This document shows positions 1-10,422 of a stretch of DNA of 64,000 bases, one piece after another. The notes under the pieces were generated by a model. The model searched no databases, was not told the DNA's origin, and saw only the letters and a program-made list of their open reading frames with translations. Position 1 is the first letter of the stretch, and every line of letters begins with the position of its first letter. Made by a program: the position numbers and the translations under genes. This DNA comes from Ctena decussata. Taxonomy: Eukaryota; Mollusca; Bivalvia; Lucinida; Lucinidae. The stretch spans positions 105,137,298 through 105,201,297 of the forward strand of contig OZ022498.1 in NCBI GenBank assembly GCA_963989385.1. The letters run 5' to 3'.

Positions 1-1600
1 ATTCACTGACTTTGAAGAAGTACACTTTTAAATTGGTTGTAAAATCAAATTCATGGGACTGATCCTCCATAGCCGTGCAATTTGCTCAGTCTTTCATTTT
101 AACTTTAATTAAGCAGTAAATAGAAATAACCTTTCCCCGTGATGAGTTGTGGGTTTCATACCTTCTGGAATGGAATAAATCGCTTTTTCGTCATATATAT
201 CTGCCAGAAAAGACTTTTTAAAGAGATATACATGTAGTTTGTAATCCCGTTTTCTTACCCCAAAAATCAAGGATAAGCTCTTAAGCCCATATATAAAAGT
301 TATCAGCTGTATGTTTCGAGCGAGGATTTAGGTGGTGGTTTTCATACCAATTTTTCCCCAACCTTACCCATGACAGGTGCTATAGTAAAGTGGCTACAGC
401 ACTTAGCTATATACGGCACAGCACCTCAAGGGACCAACAACTGAGAAACTGTCTGTCAACCCAGCCTGAAATGGGTCCATACAGTATTTTGAATTGCAGT
501 GAAAGAAAAAGGTTGGGCTGCTTTTCATTTGCTTTGCAAAACATGTGGTGGGTCTCTAAAAGACCCATTGCCCATGGCCATTACATGCTTACATGGAACT
601 GTTACCCTTTGGCCTTTTCAAACCTTACCCAAACTATATTCTGACCTGGGGACCAAAACCATCCTTCTGTCATTTGAGTCATAAAATGTAGTTTGCAGCA
701 ACAGACCCCTGTCGGTGTTTTGCTAGTTTAATGATTTAATCATTAATATGCCCATATATTATTTGACATCTGAGGGTCAAAAATGCAAAGTCAACCCTGA
801 AGGTTCTTGCAAAGTCCCTGATCGTAGCTATCAGATTCTACTATCTGCCTCCAACTTGTTACTTAGTAATATTACTGCCTTAGTTTTCCTTCATCCAACT
901 TGGTCAGACAAAGGAGACTAAGGTACAGCGCTCCATATAAGAAGGGGTAACAGGGATAAGTCAGAGATAATTTATTTCTCAATGAAAGCATATGTTGGGG
1001 GGGGGGGGGGGGGGGGGTGATTTGTCTTTAAAGGGGAACGGATGTGCTGCTGGAACTCTGATAACCCACCCTATTCATGTATAACACAAATGCCAAAATA
1101 TATATACCTATTCATTTATTTTGTATCAAATTTGGACCCTATTCATGTATACTGCAGAAAAAGTGCTTAGATTAGCTCATGCATTTTGCCGTTAAGCCTT
1201 GAAGAAAATTCAAGAAGTTAGTATGCTGAGAACATTTGTTGTTTTTGTAATTGACATTTGTTTCTTTTTGATAAATATCAGATAAGCTGATAAGCTGGCT
1301 TTTATATACAGAGCTTGAAGAAATCAGACCTATTTGTGTATATTAGTCTGTAAAATCATACCAACTGATGTATCTGGCAGATAAAAAAAGTAGGGCTATT
1401 CCAGCGGCACATATATATTCTGCTTTATAAAGGAAGTGACCCCCCCCCCCCCCCCCCAAGAGAGTGACCCCTCATAACAACCGTCTCGGCGAGGCAGTTC
1501 TATTGATGGGTCACAATATATGTTTCAGTGGGAGAATATGGAAAATTATCTGTTCTCTGAAACTCTGTTTAAAGGTAGCTCCATTACAACATCTCCAAAT
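1..1600. other. non-coding DNA, probably intron of the SLC7 gene
   Basis: I could not recognise a further exon here. Because the SLC7 gene runs leftwards from its first exon, this stretch is probably its first intron. It holds a 21-base G run (997-1017) and an 18-base C run (1440-1457), both on the plus strand and likely to be polymorphic in length. No transposon ends were recognised. Confidence 0.4.
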
Positions 1601-1608
1601 ATACTTAC

Positions 1609-2095
1609 AAATGCACACTACAGCAAGTAGTCTTACTGCAACATCTGGCTGTTCACAGTCTGGAAACAATGGTTCAACAACATAATAGGAAAATGTCAAT
1701 GCAACAATAGCCTGCGAGCATGGTCTCACAATCATACACTCTACCCACAGTCTTAGAAATGCCAGACAAGGTCCAAATGCCTCATACATATAAGCATAAT
1801 CTGCCCCTGACTTTATTATTGAGGTTCCCAATTCAACATAACAGTAAGCTCCAATCATAGAAAATAAACCACATGCTACCCAGATAACAAGGGATAACCC
1901 CACACTACCAGCATTTTCCAGTACTCCTTTTGGACTGACAAATATTCCTGAACCTATGATACTTCCAACAATAATTGTTATTCCATTTATAAGTGAAACT
2001 TTAGGTTTCAAGTTGATTGTTTCGTCCTGATTTGTTGACGATGATGTGTCGGACGTTTTGTCTTGTTTAGGAACCATATTGTATTCCTCAGCCAT
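1609..2095 (-). CDS. SLC7 light-chain amino-acid transporter, first coding exon (partial gene)
   Basis: The exon encodes the N-terminus and first three membrane segments of a heteromeric amino-acid transporter light chain (LAT / y+LAT / b0,+AT group), a plasma-membrane amino-acid exchanger. The start ATG at 2093-2095 has a good context (GAGAAATGG). A polar cytoplasmic tail (residues 1-32) precedes TM1, which carries the family signature GSGIF (residues 48-52), then TM2 (about 66-90) and TM3 (about 110-140). Cys147, in the loop after TM3 (motif LFPDC), sits where light chains form the disulphide with the 4F2hc/rBAT heavy chain. The reading frame runs on to about 1511, but a consensus donor (GTAAGTAT, minus strand, G at 1608) ends the exon after about residue 162, and similarity stops there. 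The remaining exons lie to the left, mostly outside the window. The subfamily cannot be fixed from this exon alone. Confidence 0.9.
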
Positions 2096-2470
2096 TTCTC
2101 ACAATTACAAATTGTCTAATGACTTAGCCTGCACTATAAAATCTATGATCGCTTCAGTAAGATTAGAAAACGAGTCTCTAATATGTTTCACACACGTTTG
2201 TGAGACACAAAAGCAGTCTAAACAAGAAATGGTCGCACGTGGGGATTGACGTCAAAACGGTGTAACAGTATAAATCTACAACTTATACAAGTTCTTTATT
2301 ACGAATTTTCGGCCCTCATAGGAGCACATATAGTGGTACAGAATGAGCAACCAAATAAATCAAGGAAAGAATTCCAAATGACAGAATGTGAGCAAAATAA
2401 AAAGATACAAATTAATAAAGCATATCTCCTAACAGATGATACAAGTACCATATACTAGGATAAACACTTA
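2096..2470. other. upstream region of the SLC7 exon
   Basis: This is the 5' flank of the SLC7 first coding exon and should contain its 5' UTR and perhaps its promoter. I see no clear TATA box and no repeat ends. Confidence 0.35.
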
Positions 2471-2982
2471 CTAGCCCCGAATTAGGGACATAACGGACCA
2501 CGGACAAAACGGACCACGGACATAACGGACCACGCTTGGGACAAAACGGACCACGTTCAGGACGAAACGGACCACGTTCAGGACAAAACGGACCACGTTT
2601 AAGGTCATAACGGACCACGTTCAGACCTTGAGAAAGCATGTTTTATTTTAGTTGCAACACTAATGAAGAAATCTGCATGCTCAAAAGATAAGAATCTTTC
2701 CATTAAATTAATTAGATAGTTGCGACAACCAAAGATAGTTGAGGCCATGAACAGTAGTCAAATAATTGTGACCATTTAACATTGTCTTTGGTAATTATAT
2801 ACACCATTATCTTTTAATTGGCACCAATCAATAGTCTGGTTTGTCTTCTAGCGTGGTCCGTTTGGTCCTGAAGCATGGTACCGTCCGTTTTGTCCTGAAA
2901 CGTGGTCCGTTTTGTCCTAACCGTGGTCCGTTTTGTCTGGTCCGTTTTGTCCATGGTCCGTTTTGTCCGAGTACCCTAGCCC
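2471..2982. mobile_element. foldback element built of GGACAAAACGGACCAC units
   Basis: Left arm 2486-2632 contains about seven tandem 16-22-bp units of the form GGACAAAACGGACCACGTTC. Right arm 2850-2970 contains about six units of the same motif in inverted orientation (GTGGTCCGTTTTGTCC). The outer ends CTAGCCCC and ACCCTAGCCC are also inverted. An AT-rich centre of about 220 bp separates the arms. The whole looks like a non-autonomous foldback transposon whose arms grew by tandem amplification. No target duplication was resolved. Confidence 0.75.
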
Positions 2983-3490
2983 TATAGTAGCTCTAAAGTA
3001 GTCTCAGTGATATGATGTATTAACCTTTTTTCCTTTTCCTTTTTCCATTTACGCCTTAACCCCAGAAGGGGACACAGACGGTGTACTTTTGTACACTCCG
3101 GTGTTGCAGGATGAAAGCCTACATATAGCCATGTAGCTATAGTAGGGATCTTTAACCTGCACAGGGGATGACTCTCCCTGCACACTACATTAACAATTCC
3201 GCAAGATGAAGATCATTCACTGCCTAGACAAGTCAGTGCAGTGGTACCATCATAGAGACCCATAGCAGGTAGACTGGTGCATTTATGTAGTGCCCATCAA
3301 ACACAAAGAAATGAAGCAATCCAGGGCATACTGCATGTACCCCCTAGAGTCACCCCACCCAATGTGTCGAGTGCACACCATCTCAAAATAGTAGCCCGCA
3401 GCCACCGATAGACTGACACCAAGTTGTTCACAGTTTCTGTTTACAACTCGGCGCCAAACCACCGAGCATCCTGCCAGCCTTCATAATTCC
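2983..3490. other. unassigned non-coding DNA
   Basis: No gene, tRNA-like box or inverted terminus was recognised. A tract around 3045-3190 has the feel of an old dispersed repeat but has no second copy in the window. Confidence 0.3.
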
Positions 3491-3561
3491 ACATGTACCC
3501 ACCACAGCCCCATCCGAAGATGAGGCTGCCATGCATACCCCTTCTATATTGGCACCCATCA

Positions 3562-3668
3562 GACGGTCCGTGGAAACACCCCAAACCACCCCAAAACATC
3601 CCAAATCACCCAAACCACTTTCATACTACCCCAAACCAGCCTCCCTGGATACAAAACTATAATCCACC
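3562..3668. repeat. C-rich arm, (CCCCAAACCA)-type repeat, left copy
   Basis: Repeated CCCCAAACCACC blocks follow GGTCCGTGGAAACA. The reverse complement of this arm recurs at 4670-4730 and 4990-5090, so it forms one arm of a large inverted repeat enclosing a LINE fragment. The G-rich strand has closely spaced GGGG runs and could form G-quadruplexes. Confidence 0.7.
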
Positions 3669-3704
3669 CCCTCCCCCACCAAGACACCAATATCTCAGGT
3701 CAAT

Positions 3705-4605
3705 TGGCGAGTATTATCGTGTATCGTGCTATCGTGTAATCAGAGATATTGAAGACACGGTGAAACTTCAGGAGGATATAGATCGTTTAGGTTGTGGGGC
3801 ATGAGATTTCAACCTGTCAAATGCAACATAATGCAAATTACAAGGAAACGGATCAAGAAGCTCAATGCTTCCTACACCTTAGAGGGAACGGTCCTCAATA
3901 ATGTAGAAACTATCAAGTATCTTGGCATAACCATTACCAATGATTTGAAATGGAACACTCATGTCAGCAATATTTGCACAAAGGCTAATAGGACCCTCGG
4001 CTTCCTCAGACGTAACTTGGCAGCATGCCCACAAGATGTTAAAGAGTCAGCATACAAGGGACTGGTGCGTCCAGTCCTGGAGTATGGCAGTTCAGTTTGG
4101 GACCCTCAGAGTATACTTCTTCAAGATGAACTTGAGAAGGTGCAGAAAAGGGCAGCTAGATTTGTAACGGGGAATTACACATATGAAACTGGGAGTATGA
4201 CTGGCATTCTGGAGAAACTTAAGTGGGAATCCCTAAAAAAGAGAAGGAAAGATAGTAGACTCATAATGCTGTACAAAGGTCTGAGGGGTGCAGCCAGTAT
4301 ACCCATAAATGACCTTGTTCCCCCAAGTAGGCGTACCAGGAATCATCATTCCCTGGCATTTCAAACCCCATTGGCTGGGACTGACATTTACAAGTCCAGT
4401 TTCTTCCCCCAGATTATTAGAGATTGGAATTCCCTGGAAGATTCATTTATTTCTGCTGCTGAGGGTGCAGAGGATTCAGTTACTAAGTTTACTTCTCTTA
4501 TAAGGGCTAGGGACTGGCTTCCCTGATTCACAGGTCCTGGTGAATGATTGTCCTTGGACGTATCACCAGTAAACAATTCTGATTCTGATTCTGATTATTC
4601 AACCA
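3705..4605 (+). mobile_element. LINE (CR1/L2-like) 3' fragment, reverse transcriptase C-terminus
   Basis: The translation carries the end of a non-LTR reverse transcriptase: an early stretch with YRVIRDIEDTVKLQ (about 3715-3760), a frameshift near 3790-3805, then an open segment 3792-4526 with SIKYLGI-like (ETIKYLGITI), LRRNLAACP, YKGLVRPVLEYGSSVWDP and VQKRAARFV motifs, and the WNSL motif near the C-terminus. This is the thumb and C-terminal region typical of CR1/L2-type elements; the catalytic FADD box lies outside. The element is 5'-truncated, has a frameshift and is inactive. It ends in a (GATTCT)n tail at about 4577-4600. The clade assignment is tentative. Confidence 0.88.
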
Positions 4606-4810
4606 ATAGTTTCTTTCCCTCCCTCCGCCCCTTCATTCTTTAAATTAATGTGCCGCTGCGTGAGGTTGGGGTTCTAGTTTGTATCCAGGGTGGCTGGTTT
4701 GGGGTGGTATAAATGGTCCCCCCTTCCGTGCTTGACATACGCAAACGTACAAAAGAATTTACTTTATTATACTGTGATTGATAGTGTTTAAACCCGAAGT
4801 TATTACGAGA
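4606..4810. repeat. G-rich arm, first right-hand copy
   Basis: Bases about 4670-4730 (TTTGTATCCAGGGTGGCTGG then TTTGGGGTGG) are the reverse complement of the inner part of the 3562-3668 arm. The rest is unassigned. Confidence 0.6.
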
Positions 4811-4830
4811 TACATACATACATACATACA

Positions 4831-4861
<31 letters not shown>
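4811..4861. repeat. (CATA)n microsatellite
   Basis: About twelve tandem CATA units on the plus strand. Confidence 0.97.
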
Positions 4862-4984
4862 CATTGGGCAACCACTTATTGAAGTGTTCTTTTTATTTTG
4901 AATCCATATAGATATTGTTTGGGATGGGGTGGGAGGGGTGTTGGTGAATGTGTGGAGAAGACAGAGGGCGAGGGGAGGGGGGTG

Positions 4985-5095
4985 ATGTGAATCCGGGGAG
5001 GCTGGTTTGGGGTGGTCTGGTAGAGGTTTGGGGTGGTTTGGGGTGGTTTGGGGTGTTTCCACGGACCCTCCATCAGAACCACCATAGCTATGGTA
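4985..5095. repeat. G-rich arm, outer right-hand copy, (GGTTTGGGGT)n
   Basis: GGTTTGGGGTGGTTTGGGGT blocks end in GTGTTTCCACGGACC, the reverse complement of the outer end of the 3562-3668 arm. It closes the inverted repeat around the LINE fragment. Runs of four G spaced by a few bases make it a candidate G-quadruplex. Confidence 0.7.
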
Positions 5096-5099
5096 TCCA

Positions 5100-6115
5100 A
5101 CATATTTCACATAAGTTTATCATAAGCAGAGGCGTAGCTATAATAAGGCCTGGAGGGGCAGGCTTCAACATTTTTCCCTCTTTAAAGTAAAAAGATATAC
5201 TTTCGAGTGAAGCACCTCCGAGTTTTGCCTTACTTTAGTAGTATTAGTTTCACGAAAAAGCTTGGGCAAGTGATTCCACTAAAGGGAAAAGGAGGAGTGG
5301 CAAATTCAGAATCTTTGGAGCGATACCGAAATTTGTAAGACAAATTACAATATATTAGCTTCATATAATACTGTATTGTGGGTCCGAAAATTGCTTCCGG
5401 ATCAAAACTAAATATTTACGATCTACGCACAAAGGCGTAGAAATAGCTTTTCGGTATGATTGATTGATTGATTATTTTGGGTTTAACGGCCCTTTGAGAC
5501 AGTATTTCAGTCTATATCGGGCCGTTTTTCGGTATGATGAAATAGTTTTGTATATATATAATAAAATCACTGGACCATGAAATATGGTTCACAGTGATCT
5601 ACAAATTATAGTATTTGGTCAATTGCTGAGTTTATAACATGTTCAAATCCATGAAATGTGGCAAAATCATTAGTCCATGACATAGCCTATAGTACATTTA
5701 GGACCAGATATGTATCTAGGCCCAGTATATAGGTCACTGATTAAGGTCATGATGCAAATCTCCCAAATGATGTTGAGCATGTTGAGAATATTAGGCAAAA
5801 TAATTCAACTGCGGAACATGGGTAACACAGACATGTTGCAACCAAAGTTCTGAACCGACTGGTACGAAAATATCATTTTGGTTTCATAAATGCCAATTCT
5901 TACTGATTTTAATCTTCCAGAATCATGTTTCAAATCTTACCTAACTGGCATCTTTCACATTTTATGAAGAATAAAACAAGAGCTTTGTAAAGTGGTGTCT
6001 CTTTCATGCATAAAACACAAAATAACTTTCTACGCCACTGAATTGGTCAAAAAGGGCGAAATTATAGGCGGGCAGCATAAAAAATTTGGGGCGCAAATCG
6101 AAAATGTAAAATTAA
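5100..6115. other. unassigned DNA with possible hAT-like ends and a SINE tail
   Basis: CAGAGGCGTAGC at about 5130 and GCTACGCCACTG-like sequence at about 6030 are inverted and resemble hAT-type ends, but no 8-bp target duplication matches, so this is only a suggestion. The 3' tail of SINE family 2 lies inside (5455-5531). Confidence 0.3.
5455..5531 (-). mobile_element. SINE family 2, 3' tail only
   Basis: GATTGATTGATT followed by GGGTTTAACGGCCCTTTGAG matches the 3' part of the better-preserved copy at 38342-38600. It is oriented minus, so the (AATC)n tail lies at the low-coordinate end. The body is missing. Confidence 0.7.
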
Positions 6116-6124
6116 CTGCACTGT

Positions 6125-6280
6125 TTTTCTTTCTTTCTTTCTAACACTGGACTACAAATCCAGGGATCGGAAAATCGATCCCCCGCTTCTCCGGTCCTTC
6201 GGATGAGACTTTAAACCGAGACCCCGTCTTCGAATGACCTGTTAAATCCGAGGTCACTCACTCACTCATTCACTCCTATT
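6125..6280 (+). mobile_element. SINE-like fragment with (ACTC)n tail
   Basis: A tract with GGTCCTTCGGATGAGACTTT and an ensuing ACCGAGACCCCG block resembles the conserved central region of several marine-invertebrate SINEs, and it ends in tandem CACT units (6250-6273). No second copy was seen in the window. Confidence 0.5.
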
Positions 6281-6284
6281 TGAA

Positions 6285-6525
6285 TAAAAATTATATCACC
6301 GTAATTTTTAATGATTTAGTTTTCAGAACGAAATCGGAAAAGGTTTCTTTATGATACAAAGAGACATATTTAGGTAAAAAAAAAGGATAAACGTAGCACA
6401 AAATCATGATTTACTATATATTCTAGATACATTTTGAAAGCAGTCAACTTAAACTAAACTAAAGAAAAAATAAAATGTAAATACATAAATAATTTTAACA
6501 CTGGTCGCCTATATAACAAATGCTA
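6285..6525. other. AT-rich DNA, nothing recognised
   Basis: No coding potential or repeat structure was recognised beyond AT richness. Confidence 0.3.
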
Positions 6526-6529
6526 AAAC

Positions 6530-6842
6530 CTAGTGATATATTGCGTGACAAATCACTGGGCGGACTAGCGTGGCGTTATTTAGCGCCGTTCGGACGTCAC
6601 TTTTATTCGATTGGTGACGTCAGTTTTCATTTCCACGAGGATAGACGGTGTAACGTCGTTTTCTTGCATCAAAAACTTACGAAATACATATGAACACCTC
6701 TGTTACAGTCAAAGATGTTGGCGGGATTTCTTCTTGTAATTATGACGGAAAACTGGAAACATTGCGTTTTCATCGTTTCTGGCGTGTAAGAATCGAAATA
6801 AATTATTGCTAACAGTGATTTGCTGCCCAATATATCACTGGT
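6530..6842. mobile_element. MITE with CCAGTGATATATTG ends
   Basis: Left end CTAGTGATATATTG followed by CAAATCACTG (6531-6560) is inverted at 6806-6840 (CAGTGATTTG then CAATATATCACTGG). It is about 310 bp with roughly 30-bp terminal inverted repeats and no open frame, a non-autonomous DNA element. Confidence 0.65.
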
Positions 6843-6844
6843 TG

Positions 6845-6918
6845 TCGGTCAGTCGTCAGTGACTATATCACTCGCGCTTCGCGCTCGTGATATATCACTT
6901 TACGACTGACCTCCGACC
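6845..6918. repeat. long hairpin palindrome abutting the MITE
   Basis: The arms pair GTCGGTCAGTCG with CGACTGACCTCCGAC, and the centre is TCGCGCTTCGCGC with GTGATATA on the right. It abuts the preceding MITE and shares its TGATATAT words, so it may be the outer end of a second, truncated copy. Confidence 0.65.
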
Positions 6919-6954
6919 AATGATATATTGGACAAACAAGACACCGTAAGCAAG

Positions 6955-7036
6955 AATCTATTTTTTTAGACAAAATAGTAATAAAAAAAAACAAACAAAA
7001 AAAAAAAAAAAAAACAACAACAACAACAAAAAAAAA
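6955..7036. repeat. A-rich low-complexity tract
   Basis: Long A runs and (CAA)n are present, with no other signal. Confidence 0.9.
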
Positions 7037-7039
7037 TGA

Positions 7040-7945
7040 CCACGGCATTTCTTATGCGGTCTTTTCGGAACCCCTACCAGGCTGTTCGGAATTGCATGAA
7101 ATTTTCAAAATGAAGACGAAAATTGCATGTGAATAAAAAAAGAGGACTATCCAACATCTTTCAGTATATTTCATTACCTGTCCGATTCACAAATGTTGTT
7201 TGTCGAAATTTAAAGAGTGGCCTTAAGATGAGCCTGGAAGAAATTTGAGTGAAAATCGCAATTAATTTGGCCAAACCTCACTTAATATTCATCAGATCTT
7301 ACTGACTTGGTTGCTATATACTTACCCTCCCTTCAAATTCCTCGACTTTTCCCTGATGTTCCCTGACATTTTACAGTTTTCCATACCCTCTGTAACATTC
7401 GGAAATTGGGAGTTCCTTTTAAGGAAAGAATTTGCTCCCCAGGGAGCGATATCTTTCATTTAAAAGTAGCTCCCAATGAGGAGGGAGATTGACTTTAGAA
7501 AGTACATCCTCTGAACAGAATAAGTGTATTTTCTGAAGACTGTCGTAGCCATTTATTATCAATTTCCCTGACTTTTCCATGACTTTTGTAGCTCTTTCCA
7601 TATTTACCTGACCAACTACAAAATTCCCTGACCTGGAAAAAATTAATTTTCCACATGTTTTTCCCCTGACCGTTGCAACCCCAACATTTTAGTTACTAGC
7701 CAGTTGAAATTATTGAAACATATTTGACCATTTGTTTCCGTTTTCAAAAGTTTTTGATGAAATAACAGTCACGATTAGCACCCAACCTGACCCAATGCAT
7801 TTTCAGTGCATGGCAAAATGCAGCCATGGCGACGGTATCAGTCGTGTAATCCGAACAAGATGACTACGTTATCAGTCAGATCAGAATTAAAGTTTATGTA
7901 GCTGACCTGATCCGTAGGCTTATTGCACTCATGCTAATAGAACCC
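7040..7945. other. unassigned DNA
   Basis: Nothing coding was recognised. The word TTCCCTGAC recurs several times between 7345 and 7670, suggesting an old repeat, but no boundaries are visible. Confidence 0.3.
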
Positions 7946-7947
7946 AT

Positions 7948-8192
7948 GCCCCGAGATTATAAAACTTTTTTCGTGCTCAACTCGGCTGAGCATGAAATTT
8001 TCTCTGCTGATAAATATAGAAATGCCTACTAATGTTGTCATTTTCTTATTCATAAGCAGAGAAAATTAAATACTCAGCAAAACTGGACAAGAAAACAACT
8101 GTACTTATCAGCAATTTGCTATAATTTATTAGCAGGTAAAATTTCGTGTTCAGCTGAGATGAGCATGAAAAAAGTTCTATAACCTCGGGGCC
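7948..8192. mobile_element. GGCCCCGAGG MITE, copy 1
   Basis: About 245 bp with ends CCCCGAGATTATAAAACTTT and its inverted counterpart AAAGTTCTATAACCTCGGGG. Inside are inverted CTCAGCTGAGCATGAAA-type words and a TTTTCTCTGCTGATAA motif. Two more copies lie at 9530-9771 and 44393-44635. There is no coding capacity. Confidence 0.85.
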
Positions 8193-8287
8193 TAGACTGC
8201 ATTTGCTCACTGGATAATGTCCCAACTCTCTAATATCATTTGAGTTTGTGAGACAAAAAGAGTTTATTGATTAAATATTGGCGTCGC

Positions 8288-8330
8288 GTGATACAATAAA
8301 TAAATAAATAAGTAAATAAATAAATAAAAC
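8288..8330. repeat. (AAAT)n microsatellite
   Basis: About ten AAAT units with one interruption. Confidence 0.9.
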
Positions 8331-8750
8331 TTTAGCAACGTGAATACTGCAAATACTCAAATCAGCCAGCGCATCAACATAAACTGAACAGGTTTTAGAC
8401 AGTCACCAGGATTCATATACTGAACAAACAAGAAATGTTACATCAACATTCAAAACACTATTTTTCCAGACACACTTCATTCAAATTTCATAATTTTCCA
8501 AAGGTTAAAAACCTGACAGGTATTCTCTACAAATACTAACAGATGCAGACACACTACCAAACAGTTAATAGTTTATTTTAGGTCCTTTTCTTTCCGTGAA
8601 GTTGAGAATATTAAGCGTAAAAATATGTAACATTTCTTTTTTGTTCAGTATAGATTGTATGCGAAAGTACGTACGTGGATGCTCAGGCTGGCATGAGTCT
8701 TTTCTCTTATCACAGGCTGTAAGTTAGTTTTTCACGCAAATCATATGACA
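8331..8750. other. unassigned DNA
   Basis: No gene or repeat end was recognised. Confidence 0.3.
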
Positions 8751-8751
8751 T

Positions 8752-8870
8752 AGATGGATGATTTGCGATTTTACTTCCTTTTCAACGGTATTTCAGTCAT
8801 ATCAGGGCGCTGGGGGATGAAAATGAAAGGCTGTGTGCAATATGTAACCCGTTTACAGTTGAAAAGAAAG
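8752..8870 (-). mobile_element. SINE family 1, 3' part
   Basis: On the minus strand it has the family tail order: CTGTAAACGG, then the pyrimidine/CATTCA-like block, CCTGATATGACTGAAATAC, a short ATCC tail. The tRNA-like head is absent. It matches copies at 16370-16545, 18405-18590, 19565-19730 and 45285-45475. Confidence 0.7.
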
Positions 8871-9186
8871 CAACACCAACAGCAACAAACACAATTGATC
8901 CTAACATTAGTGGTGTTCCTGGATAAATTGCCATGCACTAATGCTGACAGTCGGCAGAAATTTTCCATATAGATGCTTTCTCACATGGGCATTCCAAAGA
9001 GATTTAACCACAGCTGTTGTACTTGGTTGATTGTCTCCAAACAAGACATGTAACTGTTTTTAAATGGTTATAAATAGTTGTTACGCGATTGTCTACCTTC
9101 GTTACATCTTCGGAGAGCAACAGCTTAATATTTTTGAGATTTTGAGATTCTATATACTTGAAGTTGTAGTTATGATTGTTCTCAGC

Positions 9187-9217
<31 letters not shown>

Positions 9218-9529
9218 AAGCAGTCAGATTCAAATAATTTCTCAATAAGTAGCAAACAGGTATAGCATATCCTAAGAATATTACTATGGCCAGTGAAAAC
9301 TGATATATTAATTGTCTCAATGACATCGAATTCGCTTCGCGAAAAAGTGCTAGGAAGAAGAATCACTCATTCATTCATGAATTACAGATCCTTGACTATT
9401 CTGCTATCCAATTTCATTACAATACAAATTTTGGGAAACCCAAAATAATAACCGTAGTTTTTCTAGAATGGAGCAATTTTGGTTATCATGCAGAAATGCA
9501 ACCGAATGGTTCAGTATAAGCCCTAATAA
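8871..9529. other. unassigned DNA with an A24 run
   Basis: A run of 24 A at 9187-9210. Nothing else was recognised. Confidence 0.35.
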
Positions 9530-9771
9530 GGCCCCGAGGTTATAAAACTTTTTCCGTGCTCAGCTCAGCTGACCCTGAAATTTTCTCTGCTGTAAATATG
9601 AAAATGCCAACTAATGTTGGCATTTTCATATTCATAAGCAGAGAAAATTTCATTCTCAGCTAAACTGAGCAAGAAAACAACTGTACTTATCAGTAATTTG
9701 CTACTTATTAGCAAGTAAAATTTCATGCTCAGCTTAGTTGGATGTGAAAAAAAGTTTTATAACATCCGGGC
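9530..9771. mobile_element. GGCCCCGAGG MITE, copy 2, with a 16-bp flanking direct repeat
   Basis: Same family as 7948-8192: GGCCCCGAGGTTATAAAACT at the left, inverted at the right (TTTTATAACATCCGGGCC). An internal palindrome, AAATGCCAACTAATGTTGGC, lies near the centre. The word CAGTATAAGCCCTAAT occurs immediately outside both ends (9512-9527 and 9772-9787), a perfect 16-bp direct repeat. Most cut-and-paste families make 2-10-bp duplications, so this is unusual. Confidence 0.85.
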
Positions 9772-9841
9772 CAGTATAAGCCCTAATCATTCTGACCTGG
9801 GCCTGCACTGTCTGCTTAGACCTACCTTTCCCAGCTCTTAA

Positions 9842-10418
9842 AGGCCCCATTGCTCTACCAGCATGAAAATTTTATCGCGAGGTATCGCTGCAAGCTACTC
9901 GCCATAGTTTCGTCATAGTAAATCAAGGCGATTAGCCTACTTTGAACTAATAAAACATCATCGAGTTTCATATAAAAAGGACTCGAAAATTGATTTGGGT
10001 CATTTTAGTTGCCTACTTTCGATTTCGTAAACAATGAAAAAATGGTAAAAATACAACGTACAGCAGTGGAGTCCCATTCACTATACCGCCTTTGTCTATA
10101 TTGCATCGCTCAACGGGAAACCAGAAAAGGAAATTTTTTTGTAGAACAAATTTTTGTCTTTCAAAAACACGTTCCCCATACCTTTTGCTATGCATACAGA
10201 TCAATCTATCCACATCGTCCCTTATTTTATCACCAAACGTGAAGATTGAAGCGATTTTCATAACGATTTGCATTTAGACGTTTTTACCACTTATAGGACT
10301 ATGCCCAGCAGGCACATGACGTTGAAATGACGTCGTTCTGACGTCGATGCGACGTAATGACGTCACATTGACGTCAGAACGACGTCATTTTGACGTCATG
10401 TGCCCGCTGGGTGGAGAC
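9842..10418 (+). mobile_element. TTAA-type MITE, copy A (carries a nested palindrome)
   Basis: It starts with AGGCCCCATTGCTC right after TTAA (9838-9841) and ends with TGGAGACT right before TTAA (10419-10422). Family members recur at 10423-10911, 38274-39026, 52423-53480, 47645-47930 and 60820-61730. Short imperfect inverted ends (AGGCCCCAT / AGTCTCCAT) and TTAA flanks point to a piggyBac-like non-autonomous family. The palindromic element at 10304-10411 sits near its right end. Its internal frames are not genes. Confidence 0.8.
10304..10411. mobile_element. CCCAGCAGGCACATGACGTC palindromic MITE, copy 1
   Basis: A 108-bp near-palindrome with ends CCCAGCAGGCACATGACGT and GACGTCATGTGCCCGCTGGG. 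The interior is packed with TGACGTCA-like (CRE/ATF-type) words. It interrupts TTAA-MITE copy A and is flanked by TG on both sides. Other copies are at 18284-18379 and 18804-18911; a larger relative is at 11610-11942. Confidence 0.85.
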
Positions 10419-10422
10419 TTTA

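Noticed and set aside
5130..6042. hAT transposon with CAGAGGCGTAGC ends
   Set aside because: The inverted ends are short and the flanks do not show an 8-bp duplication; left as a remark only.
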